Shown: positions 25,792 to 34,275 of the stretch, piece by piece
Layout of the letters: each line of letters starts with the position of its first letter
How positions within the stretch are numbered: position 1 is the stretch's first letter
Source of the DNA: Amycolatopsis sp. CA-128772
GTDB taxonomy: Bacteria; Actinomycetota; Actinomycetes; Mycobacteriales; Pseudonocardiaceae
Direction of reading: 5' to 3'
NCBI RefSeq assembly: GCF_002904295.1
Contig: NZ_PPHG01000057.1
Coordinates: 43,274-107,273, forward strand
DNA: 64,000 nt
Notes under the pieces: model-generated
Databases searched by the model: none
What the model saw: only the letters and a program-made list of their open reading frames with translations
Told to the model about the DNA's origin: nothing
Position numbers and translations under genes: made by a program

Positions 25792-26553
25792 TCAGCGACG
25801 TCGGGCGCGCAGGGCCGTGGTCACCAGCGGGAGGTCGAACTCGCCGGTCGCCGTCGCCGGGTTGGCCGAGAGGTACTGCCGGAGGCGGTCCAGCAGGGCC
25901 GCCGACTCCTCCGGGGCGGAGACGATCACCACCGAATACGTCGCGATCGTTTCCAGCAGGCTCTCCGCCGTGCGCCGTTGGGCGTGGCGGAACCGCTCCA
26001 TTTCGAATGGTTCGAACGCCGGGTGGGTCACCTCGCGCATGTTTTCGATGCTCGCCGGGCGGCGGGCGCCGTCGCGGCCCAGTTCGGTGAACTCGGCGAC
26101 CCACGGCACCGATTCGTCTTCGTAGTTCCACACCGGTACGCACACCCCGCCCGGCCGCAGCACGCGGGCGATCTCCGTCATCGCCTCCGGCACGTCGAAC
26201 CAGTGGAACGCCTGGCCGATGAACACCGCGTCGAGGCCGCCGTCGGGCAACGGGATCCGTTCCGCCCGGCCGGCCAGCGACGTCGCCGACGGCGCGGCCC
26301 GCTCGAGTTCCGCGCGCATTTCCGGATCGGGTTCCACCGCGGTGACGTCGAGCCCGAGCGCGGTCAGGCCGAGGGTGAGTTTGCCGGTTCCGGCGCCCAG
26401 ATCGAGCACCCGGCGCGGGGTTCCGGTCGCACCGGAAAGGCCCCACACGATCGCTTCCCGGGGGTAACCGGGCCGGTGCTCGGCGTACTCGGCCGCGCGG
26501 GTGCCGAACGAAGAGGCCCGCTCGGCGCGGTGCTCGGGTGTGGGTTCACTCAC
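25792..26553 (-). CDS. Class I SAM-dependent methyltransferase
   Basis: A 253-residue protein with the SAM-binding motif I VLDLGAGTGKLTLGL, motif II acid at VEPDPEM, and the LPDGGLDAVFIGQAFHWFD segment typical of the UbiE/type-11 group. The substrate is not predictable. It begins at ATG 26553, divergent from lysS (77-base gap), and reads towards the small membrane protein, with 47 bases between them, so the two may share a transcript. Nothing in the mycobacterial order corresponds to it, so it is an accessory gene. Confidence 0.88.
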   Translation of the reverse strand: MSEPTPEHRAERASSFGTRAAEYAEHRPGYPREAIVWGLSGATGTPRRVLDLGAGTGKLTLGLTALGLDVTAVEPDPEMRAELERAAPSATSLAGRAERIPLPDGGLDAVFIGQAFHWFDVPEAMTEIARVLRPGGVCVPVWNYEDESVPWVAEFTELGRDGARRPASIENMREVTHPAFEPFEMERFRHAQRRTAESLLETIATYSVVIVSAPEESAALLDRLRQYLSANPATATGEFDLPLVTTALRARRR

Positions 26554-26630
26554 GAACCCCAGGATAATCGAGGGAAAGGAAAGGTAATCCGGTTGGCGTA
26601 GCGCGTGGCCGGGTTCGTACCCTATGGGCC

Positions 26631-28142
26631 ATGACCGAAAACCCCGCTTCCACCAGCGAGCCCGCCGAAGACGAACTGCCCGAGCAGATGCGGGTGCGCC
26701 GGGAGAAGCGCGACCGGATCCTCGCCGAGGGGATCGATCCCTACCCGGTCGAGGTGCCCCGCACGCACACGCTCGCCGAGGTGCGCGCGACGCATTCCGG
26801 CCTGCCCGCCGACACCGCCACCGGTGAGGTGGTCGGCGTCACCGGCCGGGTGATGTTCCTGCGCAACACGGGCAAGCTGTGCTTCGCGAGCCTTCGCGAG
26901 GGCGACGGCACCGAGCTGCAGGCGATGATCAGCCTGGCGAAGGTCGGCGAAGACGCGCTGGCGGCGTGGAAGTCCGATGTCGACCTCGGCGACCACGTGT
27001 TCGTGCAGGGTGAGGTCATCACGTCCAAGCGCGGCGAGCTTTCGGTGATGGCCGACGCCTGGCGCATCACGTCGAAGGCGCTGCGCCCGCTGCCGGTGGC
27101 GCACAAGGAGCTCGCCGAGGAGACGCGGATCCGCCAGCGCTACGTCGACCTCATCCTGCGCCCGCGCGCGCGGGACGTCGTGCGCACGCGCGCCGGCGTG
27201 GTCCGGTCGCTGCGGGAGTCGTTCCACCGGCGCGGGTTCACCGAGGTCGAGACGCCGATGCTGCAGACGCTGCACGGCGGCGCCGCGGCCCGCCCGTTCG
27301 TCACGCATTCCAACGCGTTCGACCTGGAGCTCTTCCTGCGGATCGCGCCGGAGCTCTACCTCAAGCGCTGCGTCGTCGGCGGCATCGAGAAGGTCTTCGA
27401 GATCAACCGCAACTTCCGGAACGAGGGCAGTGACTCGTCCCATTCGCCGGAATTCGCGATGCTCGAGTACTACGAGGCCTACGCCACGTACGACACGAAC
27501 GCGGTGATGACGCGCGAGCTGATCCAGGAGGCCGCGCAGGCCGTGCTGGACAGCCAGGTCGTCACCCTGCCCGACGGTTCGGAGTACGACCTCTCCGGCG
27601 AATGGACCACACTCGGAATGTACGAGTCGTTGTCCGATTCCCTCGGCGAAGAGGTCACGCCCGAGACCCCCGCCGCCAAACTGCACGGATTCGCGCAGGC
27701 CAGGGGCCTGGAAGTGGATCCGAAGCTGGGTCACGGCAAGCTGGTCGAGGAACTGTGGGAACACCTCGTCGGAGATCATCTCCACGCCCCGACGTTTGTC
27801 CGTGATTTTCCGCTGGAGACGTCGCCATTGACGCGGCAGCACCGCTCCCGGCCGGGGGTGGCGGAGAAGTGGGACCTCTACGTGCGCGGTTTCGAACTCG
27901 CCACCGGATACTCCGAGCTGGTCGATCCGGTCGTCGAACGGGAACGCCTCACCGAACAGTCCCGGCTGGCCGCCGAGGGCGATAGCGAAGCCATGCGGCT
28001 GGACGAGGATTTCCTCCGTGCCCTCGAGTACGGAATGCCGCCGAGCGGTGGTGTCGGAATGGGTATCGACCGGCTGCTCATGGCGCTGACCGGTCTCGGT
28101 ATCCGGGAGACCATCCTCTTCCCGCTGGTGCGTCCCGAATAA
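26631..28142 (+). CDS. lysS: Lysyl-tRNA synthetase (class II)
   Basis: A 503-residue enzyme that charges tRNA-Lys. The N-terminal OB-fold (about 70-165) precedes the class II catalytic core: motif 1 around FTEVETPML, motif 2 in FRNEGSDSSHSPEFAMLEYY, and motif 3 in GMGIDRLLMALTGL. The lysine-specific segment is divergent (HGGAAARPFVTHSN), like Rv3598c and unlike the E. coli protein. The order coaX-lysS-lsr2-clpC is preserved from mycobacteria, with two accessory genes inserted before it. ATG 26631 follows a TATGGGCC stretch with no strong ribosome site. Confidence 0.95.
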   Translation: MTENPASTSEPAEDELPEQMRVRREKRDRILAEGIDPYPVEVPRTHTLAEVRATHSGLPADTATGEVVGVTGRVMFLRNTGKLCFASLREGDGTELQAMISLAKVGEDALAAWKSDVDLGDHVFVQGEVITSKRGELSVMADAWRITSKALRPLPVAHKELAEETRIRQRYVDLILRPRARDVVRTRAGVVRSLRESFHRRGFTEVETPMLQTLHGGAAARPFVTHSNAFDLELFLRIAPELYLKRCVVGGIEKVFEINRNFRNEGSDSSHSPEFAMLEYYEAYATYDTNAVMTRELIQEAAQAVLDSQVVTLPDGSEYDLSGEWTTLGMYESLSDSLGEEVTPETPAAKLHGFAQARGLEVDPKLGHGKLVEELWEHLVGDHLHAPTFVRDFPLETSPLTRQHRSRPGVAEKWDLYVRGFELATGYSELVDPVVERERLTEQSRLAAEGDSEAMRLDEDFLRALEYGMPPSGGVGMGIDRLLMALTGLGIRETILFPLVRPE

Positions 28143-28181
28143 CCCGCCCGTGGGATAGCGGCCGGGTTATGGCAATGAGAT

Positions 28182-28210
28182 TTGCGCTGTCCTCCGGAAG
28201 CGGGTACTAA
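28182..28210 (+). promoter_or_regulatory. Sigma-70-type promoter of lsr2
   Basis: TTGCGC at 28182-28187 and TACTAA at 28205-28210 are separated by exactly 17 bases, in a locally A/T-rich patch after lysS. Transcription would start about 70 bases before the lsr2 ATG. The long leader leaves room for post-transcriptional control. Confidence 0.55.
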
Positions 28211-28286
28211 TGTTCTGGACAAAGTCTTCTGTCCCGGGGCTCGCCCCGAACCCAGATCATTGAGTAAGCCCCGCAGGAGGAATCGG

Positions 28287-28637
28287 ATGGCACAGAAGGT
28301 GCTCGTCTCGCTGGTCGACGACCTCGACGGCAGTGAGGCGGAAGAGACCGTCGAGTTCGGTTTGGACGGCGTCAGCTACCAGATCGATCTCTCCTCGGAA
28401 AACGCCGAGGAGCTGCGGGACGCTCTCGCCCAGTATGTCGAGCACGCGCGTCGCGCGGGTGGTCGCAAGCGTACTTCGGTGCGCCCGGTCGCGGGTAAGG
28501 GTTCGGCCCGCCCCGCGGCGGTCGACCGTGAGCAGAACCAGGCCATCCGGTCCTGGGCGCGCAAGAACGGTTACGCGGTTTCCGACCGCGGCCGCATCCC
28601 CTCCGAGGTCGTCGAGGCTTACCACAAGAAGAACTGA
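28287..28637 (+). CDS. lsr2: Nucleoid-associated xenogeneic silencer Lsr2
   Basis: A 116-residue H-NS-like protein that bridges DNA and silences AT-rich, horizontally acquired genes. The N-terminal oligomerisation domain (VSLVDDLDGSEAEETVEFGLDG) and the C-terminal DNA-binding domain (IRSWARKNGYAVSDRGRIPS) are clear; the RGR sequence inserts into the minor groove. AGGAGG lies six bases before ATG 28287. It has its own promoter, and a terminator lies about 110 bases after the stop. It corresponds to Rv3597c. Confidence 0.97.
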   Translation: MAQKVLVSLVDDLDGSEAEETVEFGLDGVSYQIDLSSENAEELRDALAQYVEHARRAGGRKRTSVRPVAGKGSARPAAVDREQNQAIRSWARKNGYAVSDRGRIPSEVVEAYHKKN

Positions 28638-28748
28638 GTATTGGGCACGTCACCCCCGCCCGGGGGTGGACGGCAGGTCACTGACCAGCCGTTATCCCGA
28701 GTCCGGCGCGGGTGGCGAATTCTGGTGACGCGGGGGTTTCCAGAGGTG

Positions 28749-28779
28749 GCCGCCGGGCGAATTCGCGCCCGGCGGCTTT
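28749..28779. terminator. Rho-independent terminator between lsr2 and the AraC gene
   Basis: An 11-base-pair stem (GCCGCCGGGCG / CGCCCGGCGGC) with a six-base AATTCG loop is followed by TTTGT. It lies at the convergent junction, two bases from the AraC-type stop, so it should mainly end the lsr2 transcript. Confidence 0.75.
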
Positions 28780-28780
28780 G

Positions 28781-29614
28781 TCATGTCCGATCCTTGTCCG
28801 GTTCCCCGGCGTGGCCCGCGCGGGCCGTTCGGACGTACTCGCCGGGCGACTGGCCGGTCACGGTCCGGAAATCGCGGATGAAGTGCGATTGGTCGCTATA
28901 GCCCAGTCGAACCGCCAGACCGGCGTAATCGGGTTGTCCTTCCGTGACGATCCGCTGCGCTGCGTCGTTGAGGCGGTATATCCGGATCGCCTGCTTGGGT
29001 GGGCAGCCGACGTGTTCGGCGAACACCCGCTGTACGGACCGGGTGGTTAGTCCAGTATCCGCGCAGAGTTGCGCCACCCGGGTAATTCCCGGATCCCGCG
29101 CGATTGATTCCACCGCCTCCGCCGCCTGCCGCGCGGCCGGTGAGAGCCGCACGGGTTTTGCGATCAGCAAGTTGTCGACCGCATCGGCCATTTCCGCGTC
29201 GTCGCGGGCCGACTGCACCGATTCCGCGGCCCGCGACGCCGCCAGTCCGAAAACGTCGGTGAGCGGGACACTGCGGTCGGCGATGTCACGCACCGGCCGG
29301 CCGAGGAACGCGCGGAAGCAGCCCGGCCGAAATCGCACGCCCAAGCCCTGGACCCGGCCGGCCAGCCGGTGCGAAAAGACGTCGCGGGCCGGGCCGTAGA
29401 CGCCCGAGGCGCCGGGAAAGAACGTCACGTGGACCGCGAGGTTCGGCAGCACGCGCTGTTCGTACGGCGGTTTGCCGCGCAGGTCCCAGCGCAGGATCCA
29501 GTGGTAATCGACGAAATCGGCCAGTTCCGGCGCGGGTGCGTGGCGGGTCAACGTGAACATCGTGCGCGCGGTGGCCTCGGCCACGATGCCGCGCGGGATC
29601 CGGTGCTCGCCCAC
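28781..29614 (-). CDS. AraC-family transcriptional regulator
   Basis: A 277-residue regulator. The C-terminal ~100 residues carry the double helix-turn-helix (RVAQLCADTGLTTRSVQRVF and VRLGYSDQSHFIRDFR). The N-terminal ~110 residues resemble the DUF6597-type sensor domain (FVDYHWILRWDLRG..PY). GTG 29614 is preferred to the far-upstream ATG because it leaves a 64-base gap to the divergent gene at 29679 and removes sequence without conserved character. Divergence from a TIGR03086-type gene suggests local control of that gene. Confidence 0.87.
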   Translation of the reverse strand: MGEHRIPRGIVAEATARTMFTLTRHAPAPELADFVDYHWILRWDLRGKPPYEQRVLPNLAVHVTFFPGASGVYGPARDVFSHRLAGRVQGLGVRFRPGCFRAFLGRPVRDIADRSVPLTDVFGLAASRAAESVQSARDDAEMADAVDNLLIAKPVRLSPAARQAAEAVESIARDPGITRVAQLCADTGLTTRSVQRVFAEHVGCPPKQAIRIYRLNDAAQRIVTEGQPDYAGLAVRLGYSDQSHFIRDFRTVTGQSPGEYVRTARAGHAGEPDKDRT

Positions 29615-29678
29615 GCGTCCACGGTAGCTGTCGCGTTCCTTCAAGACGCCCGGGCACGCGGGGGTTTGGATCGCGGAC

Positions 29679-30248
29679 ATGAACGCCCACCTGGTGCGGC
29701 CCGCCGCGGCCGAATTCCTCCGCATCGCCGGCGCGGTCCCCGGCCTGACCCCGCCGACGCCGTGCGCCGGCTACGACGTCCGCGGGCTGCTCAACCACCT
29801 CCTGTACTGGGGCCCGTGGCTCGTGGCCGCGGGACGGCGCGAGGCCCCGCCGTCCCCGGCCGGCGGCGAGGCGGAGGCGGCCTTGGTGGCCGGCGACTGG
29901 CGCGCGGCCCTGGAGAAGCAGACGGAGACGCTGGTGGACGTCTTCGGGACGCCGTCGGCGTGGACGGGGACGACGGCGCTGGGCACGGCGCAGCTGCCGG
30001 CGGCGGTGGTCGGCGACATGGTCCTGGGCGAGTTCGTCCTGCACGGCTGGGACCTGGCCCGGGCGACCGGCCGGTCGTGCGCCTTCGCGCCGGAGGCGGC
30101 GACGGCGGTGTACGAGTCGGCGGTGGCCATGGGCGAGCAGGCGCGGTCGATGGGGGTCTACGGGCCGGCGGTCGAGGTGGGCGCGGATGCGTCGCCGCTG
30201 GAGCGGGCGCTGGGCGCGGCCGGGCGGGACCCGGGCTGGACGCCCTGA
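29679..30248 (+). CDS. TIGR03086-type DinB-fold metal-binding protein
   Basis: A 189-residue protein of the mycothiol-dependent maleylpyruvate-isomerase-like group. It has the four-helix DinB pattern with histidines in LLNHLLYW and FVLHGWDLARATG that normally hold a metal. Such proteins are plentiful in mycothiol-producing actinobacteria and may act as thiol transferases. The actual substrate is unknown. It is transcribed away from the AraC gene through a 64-base gap and ends one base before the convergent FhuF-like gene. Confidence 0.8.
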   Translation: MNAHLVRPAAAEFLRIAGAVPGLTPPTPCAGYDVRGLLNHLLYWGPWLVAAGRREAPPSPAGGEAEAALVAGDWRAALEKQTETLVDVFGTPSAWTGTTALGTAQLPAAVVGDMVLGEFVLHGWDLARATGRSCAFAPEAATAVYESAVAMGEQARSMGVYGPAVEVGADASPLERALGAAGRDPGWTP

Positions 30249-30249
30249 G

Positions 30250-31062
30250 TCAGCGCGGGCAGGTGCGCGGGCAGCCGTCGCACTCTTCGGCCGACGGCAG
30301 CAGGTACGAGAAGCAGCAGCTTTCGCGGCGCCGGGTCCACTCGCGGTCCTCCGTCAGGCGCAGCGTCGACGCCGACGTCAGCGGGGGGTACCGCTCGTCG
30401 AGCACCAGGGCCGCGTCCGCCACGCCCGCGCCCTCCGCCTCGGCCGTCCCGCCTTGGCGGCCCGCCCACCACAGCGAGTTCTCCAGGGCGTCCGTCGCCG
30501 TTGCCCAGAGCGTGCGGCGGCCGAGTCTGCTCAGGGGCGCGTAGGCCCGGATGAACTGCGTCGCGTGCGCCAGGTAGCGGGCCCGCAGGACCGCCGCCAG
30601 TGCGCGCTCGTCGCGGACCACCGTGGCCTCCGGGCGGGCCGAGCCCGGGTCCGTCGGCAGGCAGTGGAACGCGTCACCCAGTACCGCCATGCCGTCCGGG
30701 TGTGGGCGGTCGTCGGCCAGGCGGAACGCCAGCTCTGCGGGCTTCAACGAGGGCACCCGGCGCTCGTGGTGCAGCAGCAGCGCGCCGACGTACGCCGGGA
30801 CGTGCAGGTACCACGTCAGCACCCAGCTGGCCGTCGTGCGGGCCGGTGCCGAGGAGTGCTCGCGCAGGAGCCAGTCGCCCAGCAGGCCGCGCCACTCGTC
30901 GAAGTAGGCCGGCGTCTCCAGCAGCTCCGAGCAGCGGATCCAGCCCGCCGGGACGTCCCGGCGCAGCTCGCTGCGGCCCTGCAGGCCCGAAACCCGCCGC
31001 AACGACGACGCGAGGCCGTCGCCGACCTCGCGTGCGTCACGGAAGGACCGCTGCTGGTTCAA
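30250..31062 (-). CDS. FhuF-like ferric-siderophore reductase with [2Fe-2S] motif
   Basis: A 270-residue protein whose C-terminus carries C-C-x10-C-x2-C (CCFSYLLPSAEECDGC), the iron-sulfur signature of FhuF-type ferric reductases. The preceding segment (TTASWVLTWYLHVPAYVGALLLHH) matches the IucA/IucC-associated C-terminal domain of that group. Such proteins release iron from imported siderophores in the cytosol. The start is TTG 31062, with GAGGAGG seven bases before it, which no other start offers. A near-consensus iron box lies 32 bases upstream, so expression should rise when iron is scarce. No siderophore genes lie in the window. Confidence 0.85.
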   Translation of the reverse strand: MNQQRSFRDAREVGDGLASSLRRVSGLQGRSELRRDVPAGWIRCSELLETPAYFDEWRGLLGDWLLREHSSAPARTTASWVLTWYLHVPAYVGALLLHHERRVPSLKPAELAFRLADDRPHPDGMAVLGDAFHCLPTDPGSARPEATVVRDERALAAVLRARYLAHATQFIRAYAPLSRLGRRTLWATATDALENSLWWAGRQGGTAEAEGAGVADAALVLDERYPPLTSASTLRLTEDREWTRRRESCCFSYLLPSAEECDGCPRTCPR

Positions 31063-31093
31063 CCGCGGCCCTCCTCGTAAGCGCCGTAGTGGA

Positions 31094-31112
31094 TTAGGCG
31101 TGCCTAACCTTA
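31094..31112 (-). promoter_or_regulatory. DtxR/IdeR-type iron box before the FhuF-like gene
   Basis: TTAGGCGTGCCTAACCTTA on the plus strand reads TAAGGTTAGGCACGCCTAA on the gene strand. This fits the 19-base actinobacterial iron-box consensus TTAGGTTAGGCTAACCTAA closely. It is centred about 40 bases before the TTG start, so iron-loaded repressor would cover the promoter. Confidence 0.8.
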
Positions 31113-31164
31113 CAGACTTCCGGCGTCTGCGCCAATCGGGTGGGGTACTCCGAGCTTGCGGACT

Positions 31165-31182
31165 GTTCGCGGTGAGCGGACA
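31165..31182 (+). promoter_or_regulatory. ClgR-type box before clpC
   Basis: GTTCGC-GGTGA-GCG at 31165-31178 matches the actinobacterial ClgR consensus GTTCGC-N5-GCG exactly, and the dyad extends to GCGGAC with one mismatch. ClgR activates clp genes in streptomycetes and mycobacteria. It lies about 250 bases before the clpC start, in a gap otherwise shared with the FhuF-like gene. Several weak promoter-like hexamers follow; none is convincing. Confidence 0.68.
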
Positions 31183-31427
31183 GGGCGCGGATGGCGGAAT
31201 CCACGTGGCCGCTCGCACGTTGGGCTTGACGTAAAGGTGCAGGGCAACCTGATGATGGGAGCACCCGGAAGATGCCACGTCCGGGTGCGGAAACGACCGC
31301 CGAGAGCCGTAGTGGTACGCCAGCGCGACGACTTGGCTACTAGAGTGGTCTCACGGTGCTGAATCCATCGCGGGTGAAAGCACGATGATGGAAACGGGCC
31401 GCCGGCGCAGCAGTCGAGGGAGTGCAC

Positions 31428-33986
31428 ATGTTTGAGAGGTTCACCGACCGCGCGAGGCGGGTGGTCGTCCTGGCTCAAGAAGAGGCCAGGATGCTCAACC
31501 ACAACTACATCGGCACCGAGCACATCCTCCTGGGTCTGATCCACGAGGGTGAGGGTGTCGCCGCCAAGGCGCTGGAGTCGCTGGGCATCGCCCTGGAGGG
31601 CGTGCGCCAGCAGGTCGAAGAGATCATCGGCCAGGGCCAGCAGGCGCCGAGCGGGCACATCCCGTTTACGCCGCGCGCCAAGAAGGTGCTGGAGCTGTCG
31701 CTGCGCGAAGCGCTGCAGCTCGGCCACAACTACATCGGCACCGAGCACATCCTGCTCGGCCTGATCCGCGAGGGCGAGGGCGTCGCCGCGCAGGTCCTGG
31801 TCAAGCTGGGAGCGGACCTCAACCGGGTCCGCCAGCAGGTGCTGCAGCTGCTCTCGGGCTACCAGGGCGGCAAGGAGTCCACCGAAACCGGTTCCGGCCG
31901 CGGTGAGGGCACCCCGTCGTCGTCGCTGGTCCTCGACCAGTTCGGCCGCAACATGACCGTGCTCGCCCGCGAGGGCAAGCTCGACCCGGTCATCGGGCGC
32001 GGCAAGGAGATCGAGCGGGTCATGCAGGTGCTGTCCCGCCGGACCAAGAACAACCCGGTGCTCATCGGCGAGCCCGGCGTCGGCAAGACCGCCGTCGTCG
32101 AGGGCCTCGCGCAGAGCATCGTCAAGGGCGAGGTGCCCGAGACGCTCAAGGACAAGCAGCTCTACACGCTGGACCTGGGCTCGCTGGTCGCCGGCTCCCG
32201 CTACCGCGGTGACTTCGAAGAGCGCCTGAAGAAGGTGCTCAAGGAGATCAAGACCCGCGGCGACATCATCCTGTTCATCGACGAGCTGCACACGCTGGTC
32301 GGGGCGGGTGCCGCCGAGGGCGCGATCGACGCGGCTTCGATTCTGAAGCCGATGCTCGCCCGCGGTGAGCTGCAGACGATCGGCGCGACCACGCTCGAGG
32401 AGTACCGCAAGTACATCGAGAAGGACGCCGCCCTCGAGCGCCGGTTCCAGCCGATCCAGGTCGGCGAGCCGTCGCTGGAGCACACGATCGAGATCCTCAA
32501 GGGCCTGCGCGACCGGTACGAGGCGCACCACCGCGTCTCGATCACCGACTCGGCGCTGGTCGCCGCCGCGACCCTGGCGGACCGGTACATCAACGACCGG
32601 TTCCTCCCGGACAAGGCGATCGACCTGATCGACGAGGCCGGTGCCCGGATGCGCATCCGCCGGATGACCGCGCCGCCGGACCTGCGCGAGTTCGACGAGA
32701 AGATCGCGAACGTCCGCCGCGACAAGGAGTCCGCGATCGACGCGCAGGACTTCGAGCGGGCCGCCCGCCTGCGTGACGAGGAGAAGACCCTCCTCGGCCA
32801 GAAGGGCGAGCGGGAGAAGCAGTGGAAGGACGGCGACCTCGACGTCGTCGCCGAGGTCGACGACGAGCAGATCGCGGAGGTGCTGGCCAACTGGACCGGC
32901 ATCCCGGTGTTCAAGCTGACCGAGGAGGAGACCACCCGGCTGCTGCGCATGGAGGACGAGCTCCACAAGCGCATCATCGGCCAGGAGGACGCGGTCAAGG
33001 CCGTCTCGCAGGCGATCCGCCGTACGCGTGCCGGCCTGAAGGACCCGAAGCGCCCGTCGGGCTCGTTCATCTTCGCCGGCCCGTCCGGTGTCGGTAAGAC
33101 CGAGCTGTCCAAGGCGCTGGCGGCGTTCCTGTTCGGCGAGGACGACGCGCTCATCCAGATCGACATGGGCGAGTTCCACGACCGCTACACCGCTTCGCGG
33201 CTCTTCGGTGCCCCTCCGGGCTACGTCGGCTACGAAGAGGGCGGCCAGCTGACGGAGAAGGTGCGTCGCAAGCCGTTCTCGGTGGTGCTGTTCGACGAGA
33301 TCGAAAAGGCGCACCAGGAGATCTACAACACGCTCCTGCAGGTGCTGGAGGACGGCCGCCTGACCGACGGTCAGGGCCGCACGGTCGACTTCAAGAACAC
33401 GGTCCTCATCTTCACGTCCAACCTGGGCACGTCGGACATCTCGAAGTCCGTCTCGCTCGGGTTCGCCGGGTCCAACGACACCGGCACCCGGTACGAGAAG
33501 ATGAAGCAGAAGGTCAACGAGGAAATGAAGAAGCATTTCCGCCCGGAGTTCCTGAACCGGATCGATGACATCATCGTGTTCCACCAGCTGACGCAGGAAC
33601 AGATCATCATGATGGTCGACCTGATGATCGGTCGCGTGGAGACGCAGCTGCGCGCGAAGGACATGGAGCTGGAGCTCACGGCGAAGGCCAAGTCGCTCCT
33701 GGCCAAGCGCGGCTTCGACCCGGTGCTGGGCGCGCGGCCGCTGCGCCGCACGATCCAGCGCGAGATCGAGGACCAGCTGTCGGAGAAGATCCTGTTCGGC
33801 GAGGTCGAGCCGGGCCAGATCATCCTGGTCGACGTCGAAGGCTGGAGCGGCAACCCGGAGGACAAGGACGACCAGGCGAAGTTCACCTTCCGCGGTGAGC
33901 GCCGTCCGTCGTCGATCCCGGACGCCCCGCCGGTCAGCATCGGCGCGGGCCACGAGGAGCAGGGCGGCGAAGCCGAAGGCGAGTGA
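31428..33986 (+). CDS. clpC: ATP-dependent Clp protease ATP-binding subunit ClpC
   Basis: An 852-residue AAA+ unfoldase that feeds proteins to ClpP. The N-terminal double Clp repeat (about 1-145) is followed by AAA-1 (GEPGVGKTAVVEG), the UVR-like middle segment (about 430-465) and AAA-2 (GPSGVGKTELSKAL), with IDMGEFHDRYTASRLFGAPPG-type sensor sequences. It is very close to mycobacterial ClpC1, the target of cyclomarin-type antibiotics, and the Phe residues near the N-terminus (MFERF) are present. ATG 31428 fits this alignment better than GTG 31422. A ClgR-type box lies upstream and a terminator downstream. Confidence 0.97.
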   Translation: MFERFTDRARRVVVLAQEEARMLNHNYIGTEHILLGLIHEGEGVAAKALESLGIALEGVRQQVEEIIGQGQQAPSGHIPFTPRAKKVLELSLREALQLGHNYIGTEHILLGLIREGEGVAAQVLVKLGADLNRVRQQVLQLLSGYQGGKESTETGSGRGEGTPSSSLVLDQFGRNMTVLAREGKLDPVIGRGKEIERVMQVLSRRTKNNPVLIGEPGVGKTAVVEGLAQSIVKGEVPETLKDKQLYTLDLGSLVAGSRYRGDFEERLKKVLKEIKTRGDIILFIDELHTLVGAGAAEGAIDAASILKPMLARGELQTIGATTLEEYRKYIEKDAALERRFQPIQVGEPSLEHTIEILKGLRDRYEAHHRVSITDSALVAAATLADRYINDRFLPDKAIDLIDEAGARMRIRRMTAPPDLREFDEKIANVRRDKESAIDAQDFERAARLRDEEKTLLGQKGEREKQWKDGDLDVVAEVDDEQIAEVLANWTGIPVFKLTEEETTRLLRMEDELHKRIIGQEDAVKAVSQAIRRTRAGLKDPKRPSGSFIFAGPSGVGKTELSKALAAFLFGEDDALIQIDMGEFHDRYTASRLFGAPPGYVGYEEGGQLTEKVRRKPFSVVLFDEIEKAHQEIYNTLLQVLEDGRLTDGQGRTVDFKNTVLIFTSNLGTSDISKSVSLGFAGSNDTGTRYEKMKQKVNEEMKKHFRPEFLNRIDDIIVFHQLTQEQIIMMVDLMIGRVETQLRAKDMELELTAKAKSLLAKRGFDPVLGARPLRRTIQREIEDQLSEKILFGEVEPGQIILVDVEGWSGNPEDKDDQAKFTFRGERRPSSIPDAPPVSIGAGHEEQGGEAEGE

Positions 33987-34005
33987 TCGTCGCTTAGTAC
34001 GCCAG

Positions 34006-34038
34006 GAGGGCGGTTCCCCGGTTCGGGGGGCCGCCCTT
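34006..34038 (+). terminator. Terminator hairpin after clpC
   Basis: GAGGGCGG-TTCCCC and GGGG-GG-CCGCCCTTC form a long G/C stem with a GGTTC loop about 20 bases after the clpC stop. It is followed by CGGCGTTTC rather than a full T-run. Confidence 0.68.
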
Positions 34039-34130
34039 CGGCGTTTCGGGGGGGATGAGTCGGAGCCGCGGCTCGGACGGCCGGCGGTGGATCCGGTCGA
34101 GGGTTCGGGTCGAGGTTTGCCGAGGGGTAC

Positions 34131-34220
34131 GTGCCCGGTTCCGCTTGGCGCCAGCTCCGCGAGAATGCTGGCATCAGCCAGGCCGGACCGGCGCGGCGCA
34201 TGGGCGTCAGCCAGCCGCAG
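34131..34220 (+). pseudogene. Remnant of an XRE-type helix-turn-helix gene
   Basis: The frame at 34131 reads WRQLRENAGISQAGPARRMG and VSQPQ, which looks like the start of a xenobiotic-response-element regulator (usual form LRE.AGLSQAELARRLGVSQ). Similarity ends after ~30 codons, where the frame runs on into unrelated composition and overlaps the next gene. I read it as the broken N-terminus of a lost regulator, but a chance resemblance is possible. Confidence 0.4.
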
Positions 34221-34275
34221 CCGCCCCTGGCGCACATGAGACGATGCCCCGCGGACCTTGGGGAGGGGAATCCGC

